45,154 nucleotides of DNA from an uncultured Erysipelotrichaceae bacterium. GTDB taxonomy: Bacteria; Bacillota_I; Bacilli_A; RF39; UBA660. A model generated the notes under the pieces. That model ran no database searches. It saw nothing but the letters and a program-made list of their open reading frames with translations, and was not told the DNA's origin. Made by a program: the position numbers and the translations under genes. Location: assembly GCA_902795215.1 (NCBI GenBank), contig CADBKG010000011.1, forward strand, positions 1 through 45,154, written 5' to 3'. This document shows positions 1 to 9,580 of this stretch, one piece after another (position 1 is the stretch's first letter; every line of letters starts with the position of its first letter).

Positions 1-15
1 AATAGGTCTTCCCAT
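1..15 (-). CDS. 5' end of a minus-strand gene, truncated by the window edge
   Basis: Read on the minus strand, an AAAGGAG ribosome binding site (about 24-30) is followed after a normal gap by ATG at 15-13 and codons for MGRPI. Only five residues are inside the window, so no function can be assigned. The gene is divergent from fmt. Confidence 0.5.
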
Positions 16-48
16 ATTATCATCTCCTTTATTAAATTTTAACACAGA

Positions 49-85
49 AAAAGTAGACTGGTCTTTTTTTTGACTGTCTACTTTT
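49..85. other. Long hairpin between divergent genes
   Basis: AAAAGTAGAC (49-58) pairs with GTCTACTTTT (76-85), and GGTC/GACT extends the stem inside around an eight-T loop. It sits in the 5' region of both the truncated minus gene and fmt. Neither flank has a long T tract, so I call it a hairpin and not a clear terminator. Confidence 0.5.
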
Positions 86-117
86 ATCATATCACTTCAG
101 TTTTGCATCTTTTTTTA

Positions 118-146
118 TTAACTTTTTGATAAAATAATGATATAAT
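118..146 (+). promoter_or_regulatory. Promoter of fmt
   Basis: TTAACT, a 17-nt spacer, then TATAAT at 141-146 with an upstream TGA (extended -10). It lies about 25 nt before the fmt start codon. Confidence 0.6.
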
Positions 147-172
147 TTTTTTAGTTAGAAAGAGTGATCATT

Positions 173-1117
173 ATGAATAATATAAGAGTTGTTTTTATGG
201 GAACACCCTTATTTGCAACAAACGTTTTAAAAGAGTTAATTAACAATACTAATGTTGTACTTGTAGTTAGTCAAAAAGATAGTTTAGTTGGTAGAAAAAA
301 AGAACTAACACCTTCACCAGTTAAAAAACTTGCAATAGAAAACGATATACCAGTATTTACTCCTGATAAAATAAGAGAAGACTTTGAAATAGTAAGAAAA
401 ATGAAACCAGATTTAATAGTGACATGCGCATATGGTCAGATTCTCCCTGAGGAGTTATTAAATATTCCAAGCATTGCATCAATAAATGTACATGCTTCAC
501 TTTTACCAAAATATCGAGGTGGTGCACCTATACAAAGATCTATTATGAATGGTGATAAAGAAACAGGAATTACTATTATGTACATGGATAAAGGTATGGA
601 CACAGGAGATATAATATCTAGTGAATCTATAAAAATAGAAAATGATGATAACTTAGAAACTCTATCAGATAAATTAAGTATTCTTGGTAGTAAATTACTA
701 ATCGAAACTTTACCAAGTATAATAGATGGTACAAACAAAAGAATAAAGCAAGATAATGATAGTGCAACAATTGCACCTATAATATCTAAAGAAGATGAAT
801 ATATAGATTTTAATGATACTACCATTAATGTATATAATAAAATACGAGCGCTTAATCCAAACCCTGGCGCATATTTTAAAATTAATAATGAAATAATGAA
901 AGTATATGAAGCTAGAATTGGTGAAAATAGAGCAATGCCATCTGATATATCAAATATTTATAAAGATGGAATTGGTATAGGAACAAAAGATGGAGAAATA
1001 ATAATAACAAAAATAAAACCAGCAGGGAAAAAGATAATGAATGCAAGAGATTATTTAAATGGAATAAAAAAAGAAGAATTATTAAGGAGTAAAATCAATG
1101 AAAGGTATATTGGATAA
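173..1117 (+). CDS. fmt: Methionyl-tRNA formyltransferase
   Basis: This enzyme formylates initiator Met-tRNA using 10-formyl-tetrahydrofolate, in the cytoplasm. The N-terminal transferase domain begins with the typical RVVFMGTPLFA segment. It carries the signature NVHASLLPKYRGGAPIQ (about residues 106-122), including the HxSLLPKxRG catalytic region, and GDxxTGIT/MDxGMDTG motifs after it. A C-terminal Fmt-C-like domain follows from about residue 200. The length of 314 residues fits the family. I chose ATG at 173 because GAAAGAG lies 8 nt upstream; an upstream GTG at 164 would overlap that site. The 3' end overlaps the next gene by 20 nt, so the two are probably co-transcribed. Confidence 0.95.
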   Translation: MNNIRVVFMGTPLFATNVLKELINNTNVVLVVSQKDSLVGRKKELTPSPVKKLAIENDIPVFTPDKIREDFEIVRKMKPDLIVTCAYGQILPEELLNIPSIASINVHASLLPKYRGGAPIQRSIMNGDKETGITIMYMDKGMDTGDIISSESIKIENDDNLETLSDKLSILGSKLLIETLPSIIDGTNKRIKQDNDSATIAPIISKEDEYIDFNDTTINVYNKIRALNPNPGAYFKINNEIMKVYEARIGENRAMPSDISNIYKDGIGIGTKDGEIIITKIKPAGKKIMNARDYLNGIKKEELLRSKINERYIG

Positions 1118-1715
1118 ATATTTAGAACTTAGAAAAACTAAAAAGGGAAGAGAAATTATTAAACTTATAATCTATCTAGCCTTTATATTTATATTTATAC
1201 TTCTTGTATTAATAACAGGTGCATATAAAAAAGAAAGAATTATCTATTCAAAAGAAAGCGAAAGTGTAGAATCAAAAATAGAAGTAACATATCAAGATAA
1301 ACAAAAAAAATTATATGAAGGTAAATATAATTTTGTTTATAACATAAGTGGAGCAATCACTATAAAGTACAATGGTACATATGATAATGGTACAATTAAT
1401 GGATTTAAAGAAGATTCTACAGGTATAATAAAATACAAAATATCTGATGGGAATGTTTATAGTATAAAAATGGATAATGAGGAGCCATATAATAATCTTT
1501 ATGATGGTTTAGATACTTCTTTATTTGATCTTAAAGCATTATTTGATAATCTAAATACTAAAAGTGCGACTATAAATGAAGAAGATAATAAAAGAAGTTA
1601 TGATTATAAAGATGTAAATGGTTATGATATTACAGTTGAGTTTGATGATAACTATATTAATAATATTATAATTAAAAATGATAGTTTAGAGTATAATTTT
1701 ACTTTTACTTATTAA
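1098..1715 (+). CDS. Membrane-anchored extracytoplasmic protein of unknown function
   Basis: A 205-residue protein I do not recognise. A basic N-terminus (KxxELRKTKKGREIIK) is followed by one strong hydrophobic segment (about residues 22-42). The rest is a polar, Asp/Asn/Tyr-rich domain with beta-like repeats such as IKYNGTYDNGTINGF. The pattern suggests an uncleaved signal anchor with an outside domain. AAGGAGT 8 nt before the ATG supports this start. The gene overlaps the end of fmt by 20 nt and abuts the convergent ZIP gene with no spacer. Confidence 0.75.
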   Translation: MKGILDKYLELRKTKKGREIIKLIIYLAFIFIFILLVLITGAYKKERIIYSKESESVESKIEVTYQDKQKKLYEGKYNFVYNISGAITIKYNGTYDNGTINGFKEDSTGIIKYKISDGNVYSIKMDNEEPYNNLYDGLDTSLFDLKALFDNLNTKSATINEEDNKRSYDYKDVNGYDITVEFDDNYINNIIIKNDSLEYNFTFTY

Positions 1716-2498
1716 TTACATAATATCTAATATCATCATTAGAATAAAACCAATTAATGTAAAGAGTGCCATTAGGCTCTTTTTTTCATTAGTTTGACTT
1801 TCTGGAATTATTTCTTCAACAACAACATATATCATTGCCCCTGCAGCGAAGGTTAGCATTATTGGCATAATAGTTTTTACTTTCATAACAAGAACGGCCC
1901 CTATAATGCCAGCAATTGGTTCAACCGCACCACTAATTTGCCCTAGAAAGAATGATTTTTTTCTAGAATAACCCTCTCTTCTCATTGGCAATGATAATGC
2001 ACTTCCTTCTGGAAAATTTTGAATAGCAATACCTAGAGATAACATTAAAGCAGTTTCAATACTTCCAGTACCGTATACTATGCTTCCAAATGCAAGACCG
2101 ACTACTAAACCTTCTGGTATGTTATGAATAGTAATAGAAAACAATAGCATAAAAATTCGTTTTTTACTATTTTTATTATCATATTTTGCGAGTATTTTTT
2201 CACTAAATTTATCAGTAAAAAATAGTAGTATTCCACCAAGTATAATACCTAGAGATAATACAAACCAAGTTAATTGACCAAGATCTTTAGAAAACTCTAT
2301 CGCTGGATTAATTAAACTAAAGAATACAGCCGATAACATAACACCGCCAGCCATACCTAGAATTGCATCCATAAAATTTTTATTAACCCTTTTAAAACAA
2401 AAAACAAGAGCACTACCAAGAATTGTAAAAAGATATGTAATTGAAGTTGCAATTAAAGTTTGGTATATTGGATTTAAGTTTTTAAATAAATCAAGCAT
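1716..2498 (-). CDS. ZIP-family divalent metal transporter (GufA/ZIP11-like)
   Basis: This is an integral membrane carrier, likely importing Zn or another divalent metal. The 260 residues hold about eight hydrophobic segments. The metal-site helices are visible: HNIPEGLVVGLAFG (about 124-137) and QNFPEGSALSLPMRREG (about 160-176). The Gln in the second motif, in place of His, is normal for the GufA-type branch. A short His-poor loop separates the N- and C-terminal halves. A TAGGTGAT ribosome binding site precedes the start on the minus strand. The stop codon directly abuts the convergent upstream gene. The metal cannot be told from sequence. Confidence 0.9.
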   Translation of the reverse strand: MLDLFKNLNPIYQTLIATSITYLFTILGSALVFCFKRVNKNFMDAILGMAGGVMLSAVFFSLINPAIEFSKDLGQLTWFVLSLGIILGGILLFFTDKFSEKILAKYDNKNSKKRIFMLLFSITIHNIPEGLVVGLAFGSIVYGTGSIETALMLSLGIAIQNFPEGSALSLPMRREGYSRKKSFFLGQISGAVEPIAGIIGAVLVMKVKTIMPIMLTFAAGAMIYVVVEEIIPESQTNEKKSLMALFTLIGFILMMILDIM

Positions 2499-2573
2499 AT
2501 AATCACCTATTAATAAAATATGATTATATATTTAAAAGATATAAACTATAGCCTAATAAGTAGGGAGGTAAAA

Positions 2574-2927
2574 ATGAATGATATAGAAAATAAATTAAAT
2601 TCCTTATCAAAATCAAAGTTTAGAAATAGTTTTCACTTAAATAATAAAATGAAGACTTATGTGAAAGAAAAAGGGATAGATAAGATAAAAAATGATGCTT
2701 ATGAATTAATAACAAAAAGACTTTCGGATGCTTTTCCTAAAAACGATGGTAAACAAACACCTATGAAACAAGTTCATCCTGTTTTTATTGCTCAGCATGC
2801 CACAGCAACTTGTTGTAGAGGCTGTTTAGAGAAATGGCATCAAATAAAAAAAGGTAAACAACTTTCTAGTAGTGAAATTGATTATATTGTGAATGTTATA
2901 ATCGCCTATATTAAAAGGGAATTATAA
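2574..2927 (+). CDS. DUF4186 family protein
   Basis: A 117-residue protein of a widespread but uncharacterised family. The recognisable core is KFRNSFHLNNKMKTY near the N-terminus, then NDGKQTPMKQVHPVFIAQHATATCCRGCLEKWH (about residues 59-92), with conserved His and Cys residues (CCRGC, WH) that look like a metal site. I start at ATG 2574 because GGGAGGT lies 4 nt upstream; the frame stays open to 2520 but without a ribosome binding site. It diverges from the ZIP transporter. Metal binding is inference from the residue pattern. Confidence 0.85.
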   Translation: MNDIENKLNSLSKSKFRNSFHLNNKMKTYVKEKGIDKIKNDAYELITKRLSDAFPKNDGKQTPMKQVHPVFIAQHATATCCRGCLEKWHQIKKGKQLSSSEIDYIVNVIIAYIKREL

Positions 2928-2951
2928 CATTTTTTTAATGTTAATTTTTTG

Positions 2952-2980
2952 TTTACAAATCTTTTAAAAAGTGTTAGAAT
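2952..2980 (+). promoter_or_regulatory. Promoter of the two-sigma-factor operon
   Basis: TTTACA (2952-2957), 17-nt spacer, TAGAAT (2975-2980). A G-rich ribosome binding site follows at about 2996-3003. Nearly the same architecture (TTTACA-17-TAGTAT) precedes the third sigma gene at 13371. Confidence 0.75.
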
Positions 2981-3011
2981 AAAAGCCAATTTAAAAGGGG
3001 GGGATATTGCT

Positions 3012-4859
3012 ATGCCAAATTTAAACGAAAAAATTGCGTCTTCCTTTGATATGCAAGAGAATCAGACAAGAGAATATACAGCAATATCTAAATATTTTGA
3101 AAAAGAAATAGATTATAATAATATTAAAAAACTTTTAAAAGAATTTGAAGATTTAGAAAAGTATCTGAAGATTAATAAGCTATCTCCAAGTGCTGAAGAT
3201 ATAAGAAATCTAATTAAGAATTCTCCTAATTTTAATAAGTCGATTAATATAATTTATGATAAATATAAAGCTGATATTGAAGATGGTAATACACAAATAT
3301 TTGGTAACACTCTATCTCTTATCATGGATATATATTGTGGAAAAGATGGTAATTTAGATAATCTTGATAATCTTGATATTAGTTATAGCGAAAAAGATAG
3401 TTTACTAGACTCTTATTTTAAAGAAATGGCTGGTTATAGATTATTAACAAAAGAAGAAGTAGTTGAGTTATTTAAGCGATTAGAGGCAGGAGATGAGACT
3501 GCTAGGGATATCTTAATTAAACATAATCTTAGATTAGTCGTAAGTTTTGCTAAGAAAAAGGTTGGACTAGGTCTTGATTTAGTAGATTTAATACAAGAAG
3601 GTACTATTGGACTTATGAGGGGAATTGAAAAATTTGATTATACTAAAGGATATAATCTTTCCACATACGCTTCTTATTGGATTAGACAAGCAATAGATAG
3701 AGCAATAATTGAAACTGGACAGACAATAAGGATACCTACAAACAAGTATGTTGATAGTATTACATTTAAAAAGATGAAACAACAATTTGAAGAAGAAATA
3801 GGAAGAACAATATCTGAAAAAGAGCTTGCTAAAATGCTTGGAGAAAAAGAAGATTATGTAAAAGAATTATTAAGTTTTCCTGAGGCAGGAGTTAGTCTTA
3901 ACCAAAAAGTTTCAGACGATTCTGATGACGAGTTGTTATATTTTATCAAATCAGAAATTAATGATATAGATGAAGAAACAAATAATGACTTTTTAGAAGA
4001 AGCAATAATTGAAACTTTAGAAACATTAGATAAAAAAGAGAGAAAAGTTATAATTTATAGATTTGGTTTATTTGGTGCACCATATCATACATTAGAAGAA
4101 ATTGCCCAAGAATTTGGTGTTACAAGAGAAAGAATTAGACAAATTGAAGCAAAAGCAATAAGAAAGTTACGTCATCCAATAAGAGCTAATAGTTTAAGAG
4201 ATTTTTGGAGAGACCCTTCATTAACGACTTTTACATATGAAAAAGCTATTAAAGAAAATGAAAAAAAGATTCCTAAAGAAAAAAAACCAACTATTGAAGA
4301 AATAGAAATGAATAAGATGTACAGTTTTTTAGAGTACTTTATTAATCTTGGATATAAAGAAAATCATATACTAAGTGTTATAAATAATCTAAGCGAAAAC
4401 GAATTAGATATACTTAAAAAAAGGTTTGGAGAGGACTTAAAAACGCCTAGAATTTATGGCCAAATGAGTGAAAATGTCTTTAATAACTATTATTATATTC
4501 TTCTACCAAAAATTAAAGAATACCTAGATAGAGAAAAACATAATTATATTGCTGCTATCGCTGGTGAAGAACTATCAAAATATGTAAACAAAGAAGAATA
4601 TCCAGAACTATATAACTCATTAACAGAATTTACTAAATCAGAATTGTATAAAAAATTAATTTATTACTTTAGTAATATGGAATTACTCGTATTTGCACTT
4701 AGTAATGGTTTAATAGATGGTAATATATACAATTATTATGTAATTTCACAAATTTTAAATGATTCAGTAGATCATATAATAAATATTAAAACATCTATAG
4801 ACAATAAAATAGAAGAAAATAAAAAAAATAATCCTAAAAATAAAGGAAGGAGGATATAA
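3012..4859 (+). CDS. RpoD-like sigma factor with extra N- and C-terminal modules (sigma A here)
   Basis: A primary-type sigma70 paralogue of 615 residues. After a ~130-residue N-terminal extension come region 1.2/2 ([61 protein letters not shown]), region 3, and region 4 with the [24 protein letters not shown]. About 200 more residues follow, including [20 protein letters not shown], which resembles the start of a second, degenerate region 4. Its C-terminal module matches the one in the sigma gene at 13427. I start at ATG 3012, 8 nt after a GGGGGG-type site; the longer frame from 2949 would begin inside the promoter. It is co-transcribed with the next gene. The housekeeping sigma factor is probably elsewhere. 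Confidence 0.9.
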   Translation: MPNLNEKIASSFDMQENQTREYTAISKYFEKEIDYNNIKKLLKEFEDLEKYLKINKLSPSAEDIRNLIKNSPNFNKSINIIYDKYKADIEDGNTQIFGNTLSLIMDIYCGKDGNLDNLDNLDISYSEKDSLLDSYFKEMAGYRLLTKEEVVELFKRLEAGDETARDILIKHNLRLVVSFAKKKVGLGLDLVDLIQEGTIGLMRGIEKFDYTKGYNLSTYASYWIRQAIDRAIIETGQTIRIPTNKYVDSITFKKMKQQFEEEIGRTISEKELAKMLGEKEDYVKELLSFPEAGVSLNQKVSDDSDDELLYFIKSEINDIDEETNNDFLEEAIIETLETLDKKERKVIIYRFGLFGAPYHTLEEIAQEFGVTRERIRQIEAKAIRKLRHPIRANSLRDFWRDPSLTTFTYEKAIKENEKKIPKEKKPTIEEIEMNKMYSFLEYFINLGYKENHILSVINNLSENELDILKKRFGEDLKTPRIYGQMSENVFNNYYYILLPKIKEYLDREKHNYIAAIAGEELSKYVNKEEYPELYNSLTEFTKSELYKKLIYYFSNMELLVFALSNGLIDGNIYNYYVISQILNDSVDHIINIKTSIDNKIEENKKNNPKNKGRRI

Positions 4860-4860
4860 A

Positions 4861-6645
4861 ATGACAGATTTAAATTTTAAAAAAACAAAAGTAGAAGAAT
4901 TATATGAAATATTAAAAAGCAAAGTTTTATTAACATATTCAAATTATTATAGTGTAATAGATAAAGATGAATATGAAAGAGTTGTTTTTGATGTTATAAG
5001 CAAATTACAAGAAGATAATAAACCCAAAAAAGAAGAAAGATTATTTACAACTTTAAACAAGTATTTATCAGATTCTTTAGAAAAGGTATTATCAAATGAT
5101 GAAACTGCTTATAATTATATAACTAATACTCTTGAAAATTATAAATTTAAGAATATTATGACATTTTTTAATAAAATGAGTTCGTTATTTCAAAAAAACG
5201 GGGTGATGCTAGATTTATCAACAATAGAAAAGTTGCTTGCTAACAACGAAAAAATAAATAAATACATTACTAAGTTTGTTGAAAATAATAAAACTTTAAT
5301 TACTTCAGATAGGCTTGATGATATTTATCCTGATATTATTTTAAATCAATTTGTATATACCTACTGTGATAAAAATAATATTACTATCAAAGCTGAAGAA
5401 GATGATAAAAAAGTTTATAAAGAGTTAGAAAAACTTGATGATACCGTTAGTGTATATCTTCAGGAAATAGGAAGTATTCCACTTCTTACAAGAGAGGAAG
5501 AAAGAAATCTTGCTCATAAAATACTAGCTGGTGATGAAAATGCCAAAAAAACATTTGCTGAACATAACTTAAAACTCGTTGTTGCTATTGCTAAAAAATA
5601 TATGAATAAAGGTTTAGATTTTGCAGATTTAATATCAGAAGGTAATATTGGATTAATGAAGGCGGTTGAAAAATTTGACGTTACAAAAGGATATAAATTT
5701 TCAACGTATGCAACATGGTGGATTAAGCAAAGTATAAAAAGAGCAGTCGCTGATAAATCAAAAACCATCAGATTGCCAGTATATATGTTTGACGGTATCC
5801 AAACTTATAAACTAGCAGAAATTAATTTCATGAATAAATATCAAAGAGAACCAACAATTGGAGAATTATCAATTGAAATGCATGAGCCTATAGAAAAAAT
5901 TAAATTATGGCAAAAATATGCTAGACAGGAGCCAGTTAGTCTTCAAGCAAAGGTTAGTCCAGATGATGATTCTGAGCTTGGACAATTTATTCCTTCTGAC
6001 GAGGAAGGCCCTGAGGAACAATCAATAAATGAATCAATGGCTAGAGATGTACGTAATATGCTTGAAAATTCTAATTTAAATGATAGAGAAAGATATGTAA
6101 TTGAGGAAAGATTTGGTTTAAACGACGGAATTCCAAAAACACTTCAAGTAATTGGTGATAATTGTGGTGTTACAAGAGAAAGAATAAGACAAGTAGAAGA
6201 AAAAGCATTAAGAAAATTAAGAAATCCTAATAATTCAAAATCGGTATCCGATTATATATATAATAGTGATAATACTCAAAAAAATATGTATATGCAAAAA
6301 TTTAATATCAAAAGTGAAGAAGATAAAAAAAATAATAATCATGTAGAACAATATGTTAAATTTACTAGGGATGAATACTTTAGATCTAATCTAACACTTA
6401 TTTTAAATAGTCCAAAAGGTGAAAAATTAACGGAAGAATTTTCTAAAAAAGAAATAGTAATTTTAATCTTATATTATGGATATGTTGACAATATTATCTG
6501 TACTATAGATGAAATTGCAAACATCTTACATATAGAAGTAGATGAAGTAGAAGAAATTCTTGATTCTACTAAAGATAGATATGAAGAGTTTGCAAATATA
6601 TTTAGAGGCAGTATAGAAACAACTTCAAAGCCTAAAACAGTGTAA
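4861..6645 (+). CDS. RpoD-like sigma factor with extra modules (sigma B here)
   Basis: A 594-residue sigma70 protein. A ~195-residue N-terminal extension precedes [19 protein letters not shown] (region 1.2). Regions 2 ([54 protein letters not shown]), 3 and 4 ([34 protein letters not shown]) follow, all close to consensus. The last ~130 residues contain [19 protein letters not shown] and [20 protein letters not shown], which look like a second degenerate region 4. This type-2 module recurs as a separate protein at 14863-15249. AAGGAGG in the end of sigma A serves as its ribosome binding site. The operon ends at the terminator 6644-6669. Confidence 0.9.
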   Translation: MTDLNFKKTKVEELYEILKSKVLLTYSNYYSVIDKDEYERVVFDVISKLQEDNKPKKEERLFTTLNKYLSDSLEKVLSNDETAYNYITNTLENYKFKNIMTFFNKMSSLFQKNGVMLDLSTIEKLLANNEKINKYITKFVENNKTLITSDRLDDIYPDIILNQFVYTYCDKNNITIKAEEDDKKVYKELEKLDDTVSVYLQEIGSIPLLTREEERNLAHKILAGDENAKKTFAEHNLKLVVAIAKKYMNKGLDFADLISEGNIGLMKAVEKFDVTKGYKFSTYATWWIKQSIKRAVADKSKTIRLPVYMFDGIQTYKLAEINFMNKYQREPTIGELSIEMHEPIEKIKLWQKYARQEPVSLQAKVSPDDDSELGQFIPSDEEGPEEQSINESMARDVRNMLENSNLNDRERYVIEERFGLNDGIPKTLQVIGDNCGVTRERIRQVEEKALRKLRNPNNSKSVSDYIYNSDNTQKNMYMQKFNIKSEEDKKNNNHVEQYVKFTRDEYFRSNLTLILNSPKGEKLTEEFSKKEIVILILYYGYVDNIICTIDEIANILHIEVDEVEEILDSTKDRYEEFANIFRGSIETTSKPKTV

Positions 6646-6669
6646 AAGATGTGTATAACACATCTTTTT
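6644..6669 (+). terminator. Intrinsic terminator after the sigma A/B operon
   Basis: AAAAGATGTGT, loop ATA, ACACATCTTTT, ending in T5. The stem begins within the stop codon of sigma B. Confidence 0.85.
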
Positions 6670-6684
6670 ATTTTGTTTAATAAA

Positions 6685-6693
6685 TGATATAAT
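6685..6693 (+). promoter_or_regulatory. Extended -10 promoter of the SLH/protease operon
   Basis: TGATATAAT, a perfect extended -10, with only a T-rich -35 region that lies inside the upstream terminator. A ~75-nt untranslated leader follows. It contains GGAGG and a four-codon ORF (6709-6723, ATG ACG CAT TTT TAA) of doubtful meaning. Confidence 0.6.
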
Positions 6694-6770
6694 TATTATG
6701 GAGGATATATGACGCATTTTTAAGTATATTGAATGGTTTTTGATTTTAGTTAGGTAGGAGGAAAGAAATA

Positions 6771-7364
6771 ATGAAATATATACCAAATTCATACGATTAT
6801 AAAAAATTAGAAGAGTTAAATATCAGTAATGAGGAATTTTTAAGTCTTCAAGTAAAATATAGAGAAGGTTTTGAAAACTATTTAAAAGACATAATAGATT
6901 TTAATGAAATAAATAGTTATATTTTAATGAAAGGAGAACTTCCAAAAGTAGATGACGAAGATAGAAACTTCTATCATAAGTATTCTACGCTTGGTAGTAA
7001 TTACATCTTTTTAAGAAGTAATGTTCATATTGAGCGATTAACACCAGAAGAAATAAATATCTTAAAGTTAAATCCAACAAGTGAGTTTTATCAAAAAACA
7101 TATGACAGAGTATTATTTGAAACAGAAGAAGATATAAATATAATGATAGGTTCAGCAATACCAGAACATGTAGTAAAAGGAAGAAGCATAATAATAGAGT
7201 TCTCACATGATATGAAAAAAGAGACTTCAGAGCAGATGATGAAAGCAGATGAAATAAGTAAATATTTAAAAGATTTGTTTGAAAAATATGGAGAAGCAAG
7301 AAATATACCAATATCATTTTTAGAATATAAGGCAATACCAGATAGTTTTTTAGGAGGTGAATAG
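6771..7364 (+). CDS. Partner protein 1 of the SLH/papain-like module, unknown function
   Basis: A 197-residue soluble protein I do not recognise. It has no signal peptide or membrane segment. Visible features are an acidic helical N-terminal part (SYDYKKLEELN, KYREGFENYLKDIIDFNEINSYILMKGELP), a middle part with HIERLTPEEINILKLNP, a hydrophobic strand IMIGSAIP, GRSIIIEFSHDM, and the ending NIPISFLEYKAIPDSF. Homologues follow at 8984 and 11207; the first two copies differ at fewer than 20 of 197 positions by eye. GGAGG precedes the ATG. Each copy lies directly upstream of one SLH/papain-like gene. A dedicated chaperone, export partner or inhibitor is my inference only. Confidence 0.85.
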   Translation: MKYIPNSYDYKKLEELNISNEEFLSLQVKYREGFENYLKDIIDFNEINSYILMKGELPKVDDEDRNFYHKYSTLGSNYIFLRSNVHIERLTPEEINILKLNPTSEFYQKTYDRVLFETEEDINIMIGSAIPEHVVKGRSIIIEFSHDMKKETSEQMMKADEISKYLKDLFEKYGEARNIPISFLEYKAIPDSFLGGE

Positions 7365-7367
7365 AGT

Positions 7368-7472
7368 ATGCCAGCAAGTATAGAAAAGGTTAGTAGTGGG
7401 GGAAGTGCTACTACAAATAAAAATGCTACAACAAATAATACAAATACAAAGACAGAAGTAAAAACAGAAACT
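7368..7472 (+). repeat. 105-bp direct repeat, copy 1
   Basis: Codes for the first 35 residues of SLH copy 1. It matches 9581-9685 at all but one base (codon 2, CCA against CCG), while sequence further downstream has diverged more. This suggests recent duplication or gene conversion. Confidence 0.9.
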
Positions 7473-8984
7473 AAAAAAGGTTACATGGTAGGTGATGATA
7501 CTGGATTTAATCCTAATGGTGATATGACACGTGCCCAAATGGTTCAAATCCTATATGCGATGGAAGGTAAACCAAGTGGTGCAAAAGCAAACTTTAGTGA
7601 CGTAAAAAGTGGAGAATGGTATGCAGATGCGGTAGCTTGGGCTCAAAGTAATGGAATAGTCGCTGGACATACAGATGGAACGTTTAGACCTAATGATAAA
7701 ATCACAAACGAACAAATGGCCGCTATCATGAAAAAATACGCTGAATTTAAAGGACAAGACACATCTATTAAAGGAGATGAAGTATGGGCAATTGACAAAC
7801 TAGATAGAAGTAATTATTCAAGAGATGCTCTTGCTTGGGCAAATGAAAATCATATGTTCAAAGTTGATTCAATTTTAGATTTGAAACCAAAGGATACTGC
7901 AAAAAGAGAAGATATTGCATTAATGCTTAAACAATATGATCGTTTTTATAATTCAAGCTCGTATAAGGAAAACTTAGATAACTATCGTACACTTTCTAAA
8001 AAAATTAATACACCAAAGATGGAAGATATATTGAATTCTACAGCTACTAGATATTCAACATTTTCGGATTTGTTTAATAGCGATAAATATGGCGGAAATC
8101 AAGCGGATCCATATAATTATGTAAATGAATATAATACTTTAGATGAATTACTTTCTGATAACAGTATTAATGGTCAAAAAGCTCAAGCTATATATAATAT
8201 AACCAAAAAATATTTTGACGATGATATAACGCTCGGTGATTTAAAATTATTAACTTATACATATAATGCAAATGGTTGTGCATATATGGGCGTGGCAGAT
8301 GCCTTTGCACTTCAAGTATCAAATCTTTCTAATGGTGAAGAAGTATTTAAAAAAACAATGGGATATGATCTTTATGCAACCAATGGGACAACAAAATCAT
8401 GTAATATTGATACAGTAGCGTATGAAATATTTCTTCATCAAGCTACTACGTCGATTGATAATCCTACCCCAAGATCTGTAGCAAATTCGGACACTCTTAC
8501 TTTAGCTATGAAGCAAAATGGAGAATCAGCAAGAGAATTCTTTGAGAAAAAAGGTATTGATTTTAATTATAATTGGGGCTCTGTTATGGCAGAAAATACA
8601 GAAGATAGTTATCGACAGATGATGGCAGAGGTTTATGAAAAAAGGTCAGACTTAGGTGATGGAGTTTATATTCTTAATGGAACAAATTTTGATATGAGAA
8701 GATTTAATAAAAGTACTTATAATAATACTGATTTATTAAGTGATAAAGCTCTTACCAATTCTGTTTCGACAAATAATACTTACAGTAATGTTGATGGCCA
8801 TGCAATGATGGTGTCAGGAATATGTGAAGAAGGCTTTATAGTATCTTCTTGGGGCGAAAAATTCTTAATACCTTTTGATGAAACATTTAATAATTTGCAG
8901 AAAGATTCAGCATCTAATCAAAAGCCTAATATGGAACTAATTGGGTATACTTTTGGTTTTAATAATGTAGGAGGAAATAAATAA
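7368..8984 (+). CDS. SLH-domain protein with C-terminal papain-like peptidase domain, copy 1
   Basis: 538 residues. The first 36 are a low-complexity Ser/Thr/Asn linker and no Sec signal peptide is present. SLH-like repeats span about residues 37-190: GFNPNGDMTRAQMVQILYAM, then WYADAVAWAQSNGIVAGHTD plus GTFRPNDKITNEQMAAIM, then a weaker third. After a spacer comes a domain with NGCAYMGVADAFAL (Cys304), GHAMMVSG (His478) and SSWGEKF (493-499). This resembles the Cys, His and NSWG segments of clan CA peptidases, but with Ser at the usual Asn position. SLH domains normally bind secondary wall polymers outside the cell, so the missing signal peptide is odd. AGGAGGTGA at the end of the partner gene serves as its ribosome binding site. 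Confidence 0.85.
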   Translation: MPASIEKVSSGGSATTNKNATTNNTNTKTEVKTETKKGYMVGDDTGFNPNGDMTRAQMVQILYAMEGKPSGAKANFSDVKSGEWYADAVAWAQSNGIVAGHTDGTFRPNDKITNEQMAAIMKKYAEFKGQDTSIKGDEVWAIDKLDRSNYSRDALAWANENHMFKVDSILDLKPKDTAKREDIALMLKQYDRFYNSSSYKENLDNYRTLSKKINTPKMEDILNSTATRYSTFSDLFNSDKYGGNQADPYNYVNEYNTLDELLSDNSINGQKAQAIYNITKKYFDDDITLGDLKLLTYTYNANGCAYMGVADAFALQVSNLSNGEEVFKKTMGYDLYATNGTTKSCNIDTVAYEIFLHQATTSIDNPTPRSVANSDTLTLAMKQNGESAREFFEKKGIDFNYNWGSVMAENTEDSYRQMMAEVYEKRSDLGDGVYILNGTNFDMRRFNKSTYNNTDLLSDKALTNSVSTNNTYSNVDGHAMMVSGICEEGFIVSSWGEKFLIPFDETFNNLQKDSASNQKPNMELIGYTFGFNNVGGNK

Positions 8985-9577
8985 TGAAATATGTGCCAGA
9001 TTCTTATGATTATAAAAAGTTAGAAGAAATAGGATTAACTAATGAAGAGTTTTTAAATCTTCAAATAAAATATAGAGAAGGATTTGAAAGCTATTTAAAA
9101 GATATAATAGATTTTAATGAAATAAATAGTTATATATTAATGAAAGGGGAACTACCAAAGGTAGATGACGAAGATAGAAACTTCTATCATAAGTATTCTA
9201 CGCTAGGTAGTAATTATATCTTTTTAAGAAGCAATATTCATATAGAAAGATTAACACCAGAAGAAATAAATATCTTAAAGTTAAATCCAACAAGTGAGTT
9301 CTATCAAAATACATATGATAGGGTGTTGTTTGAAACAGAAGAAGATGTAAATATAATGATAGGATCAGCAATACCAGCTAATGCAGTAAAAGGAAGAAGC
9401 ATAATAATAGAGTTCTCACATGATATGAAAAAAGAGACTTCAGAGCAGATGATGAAAGCAGATGAAATAAGCAAATATTTAAAAGATTTATTTGAAAAAT
9501 ATGGAGAAGCAAGAAATATACCAATATCATTTTTAGAATATAAAGCTATACCAGATTACTTTTTAAAGGAGGAATAA
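8984..9577 (+). CDS. Partner protein 2 of the SLH/papain-like module
   Basis: A 197-residue close paralogue of the protein at 6771. Most differences lie in the first 36 residues (for example EEIGLTNEEFLNLQI), with scattered ones later and EHV replaced by ANA near residue 132. It starts with a TAATG overlap on the stop of SLH copy 1, with AGGAGG just upstream, so translation is probably coupled. Function unknown. The near identity to partner 1 across its middle and C-terminal parts indicates recent duplication of the whole two-gene module. Confidence 0.85.
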   Translation: MKYVPDSYDYKKLEEIGLTNEEFLNLQIKYREGFESYLKDIIDFNEINSYILMKGELPKVDDEDRNFYHKYSTLGSNYIFLRSNIHIERLTPEEINILKLNPTSEFYQNTYDRVLFETEEDVNIMIGSAIPANAVKGRSIIIEFSHDMKKETSEQMMKADEISKYLKDLFEKYGEARNIPISFLEYKAIPDYFLKEE

Positions 9578-9580
9578 GAT

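Noticed and set aside
436-825. Open frame on the minus strand inside fmt
   Set aside because: Fully antisense to a well-supported gene, no ribosome binding site, low-complexity hydrophobic translation.
2949-3011. Longer N-terminus for sigma A
   Set aside because: The extra codons lie on the promoter -35/-10 elements; ATG 3012 has a strong ribosome binding site.
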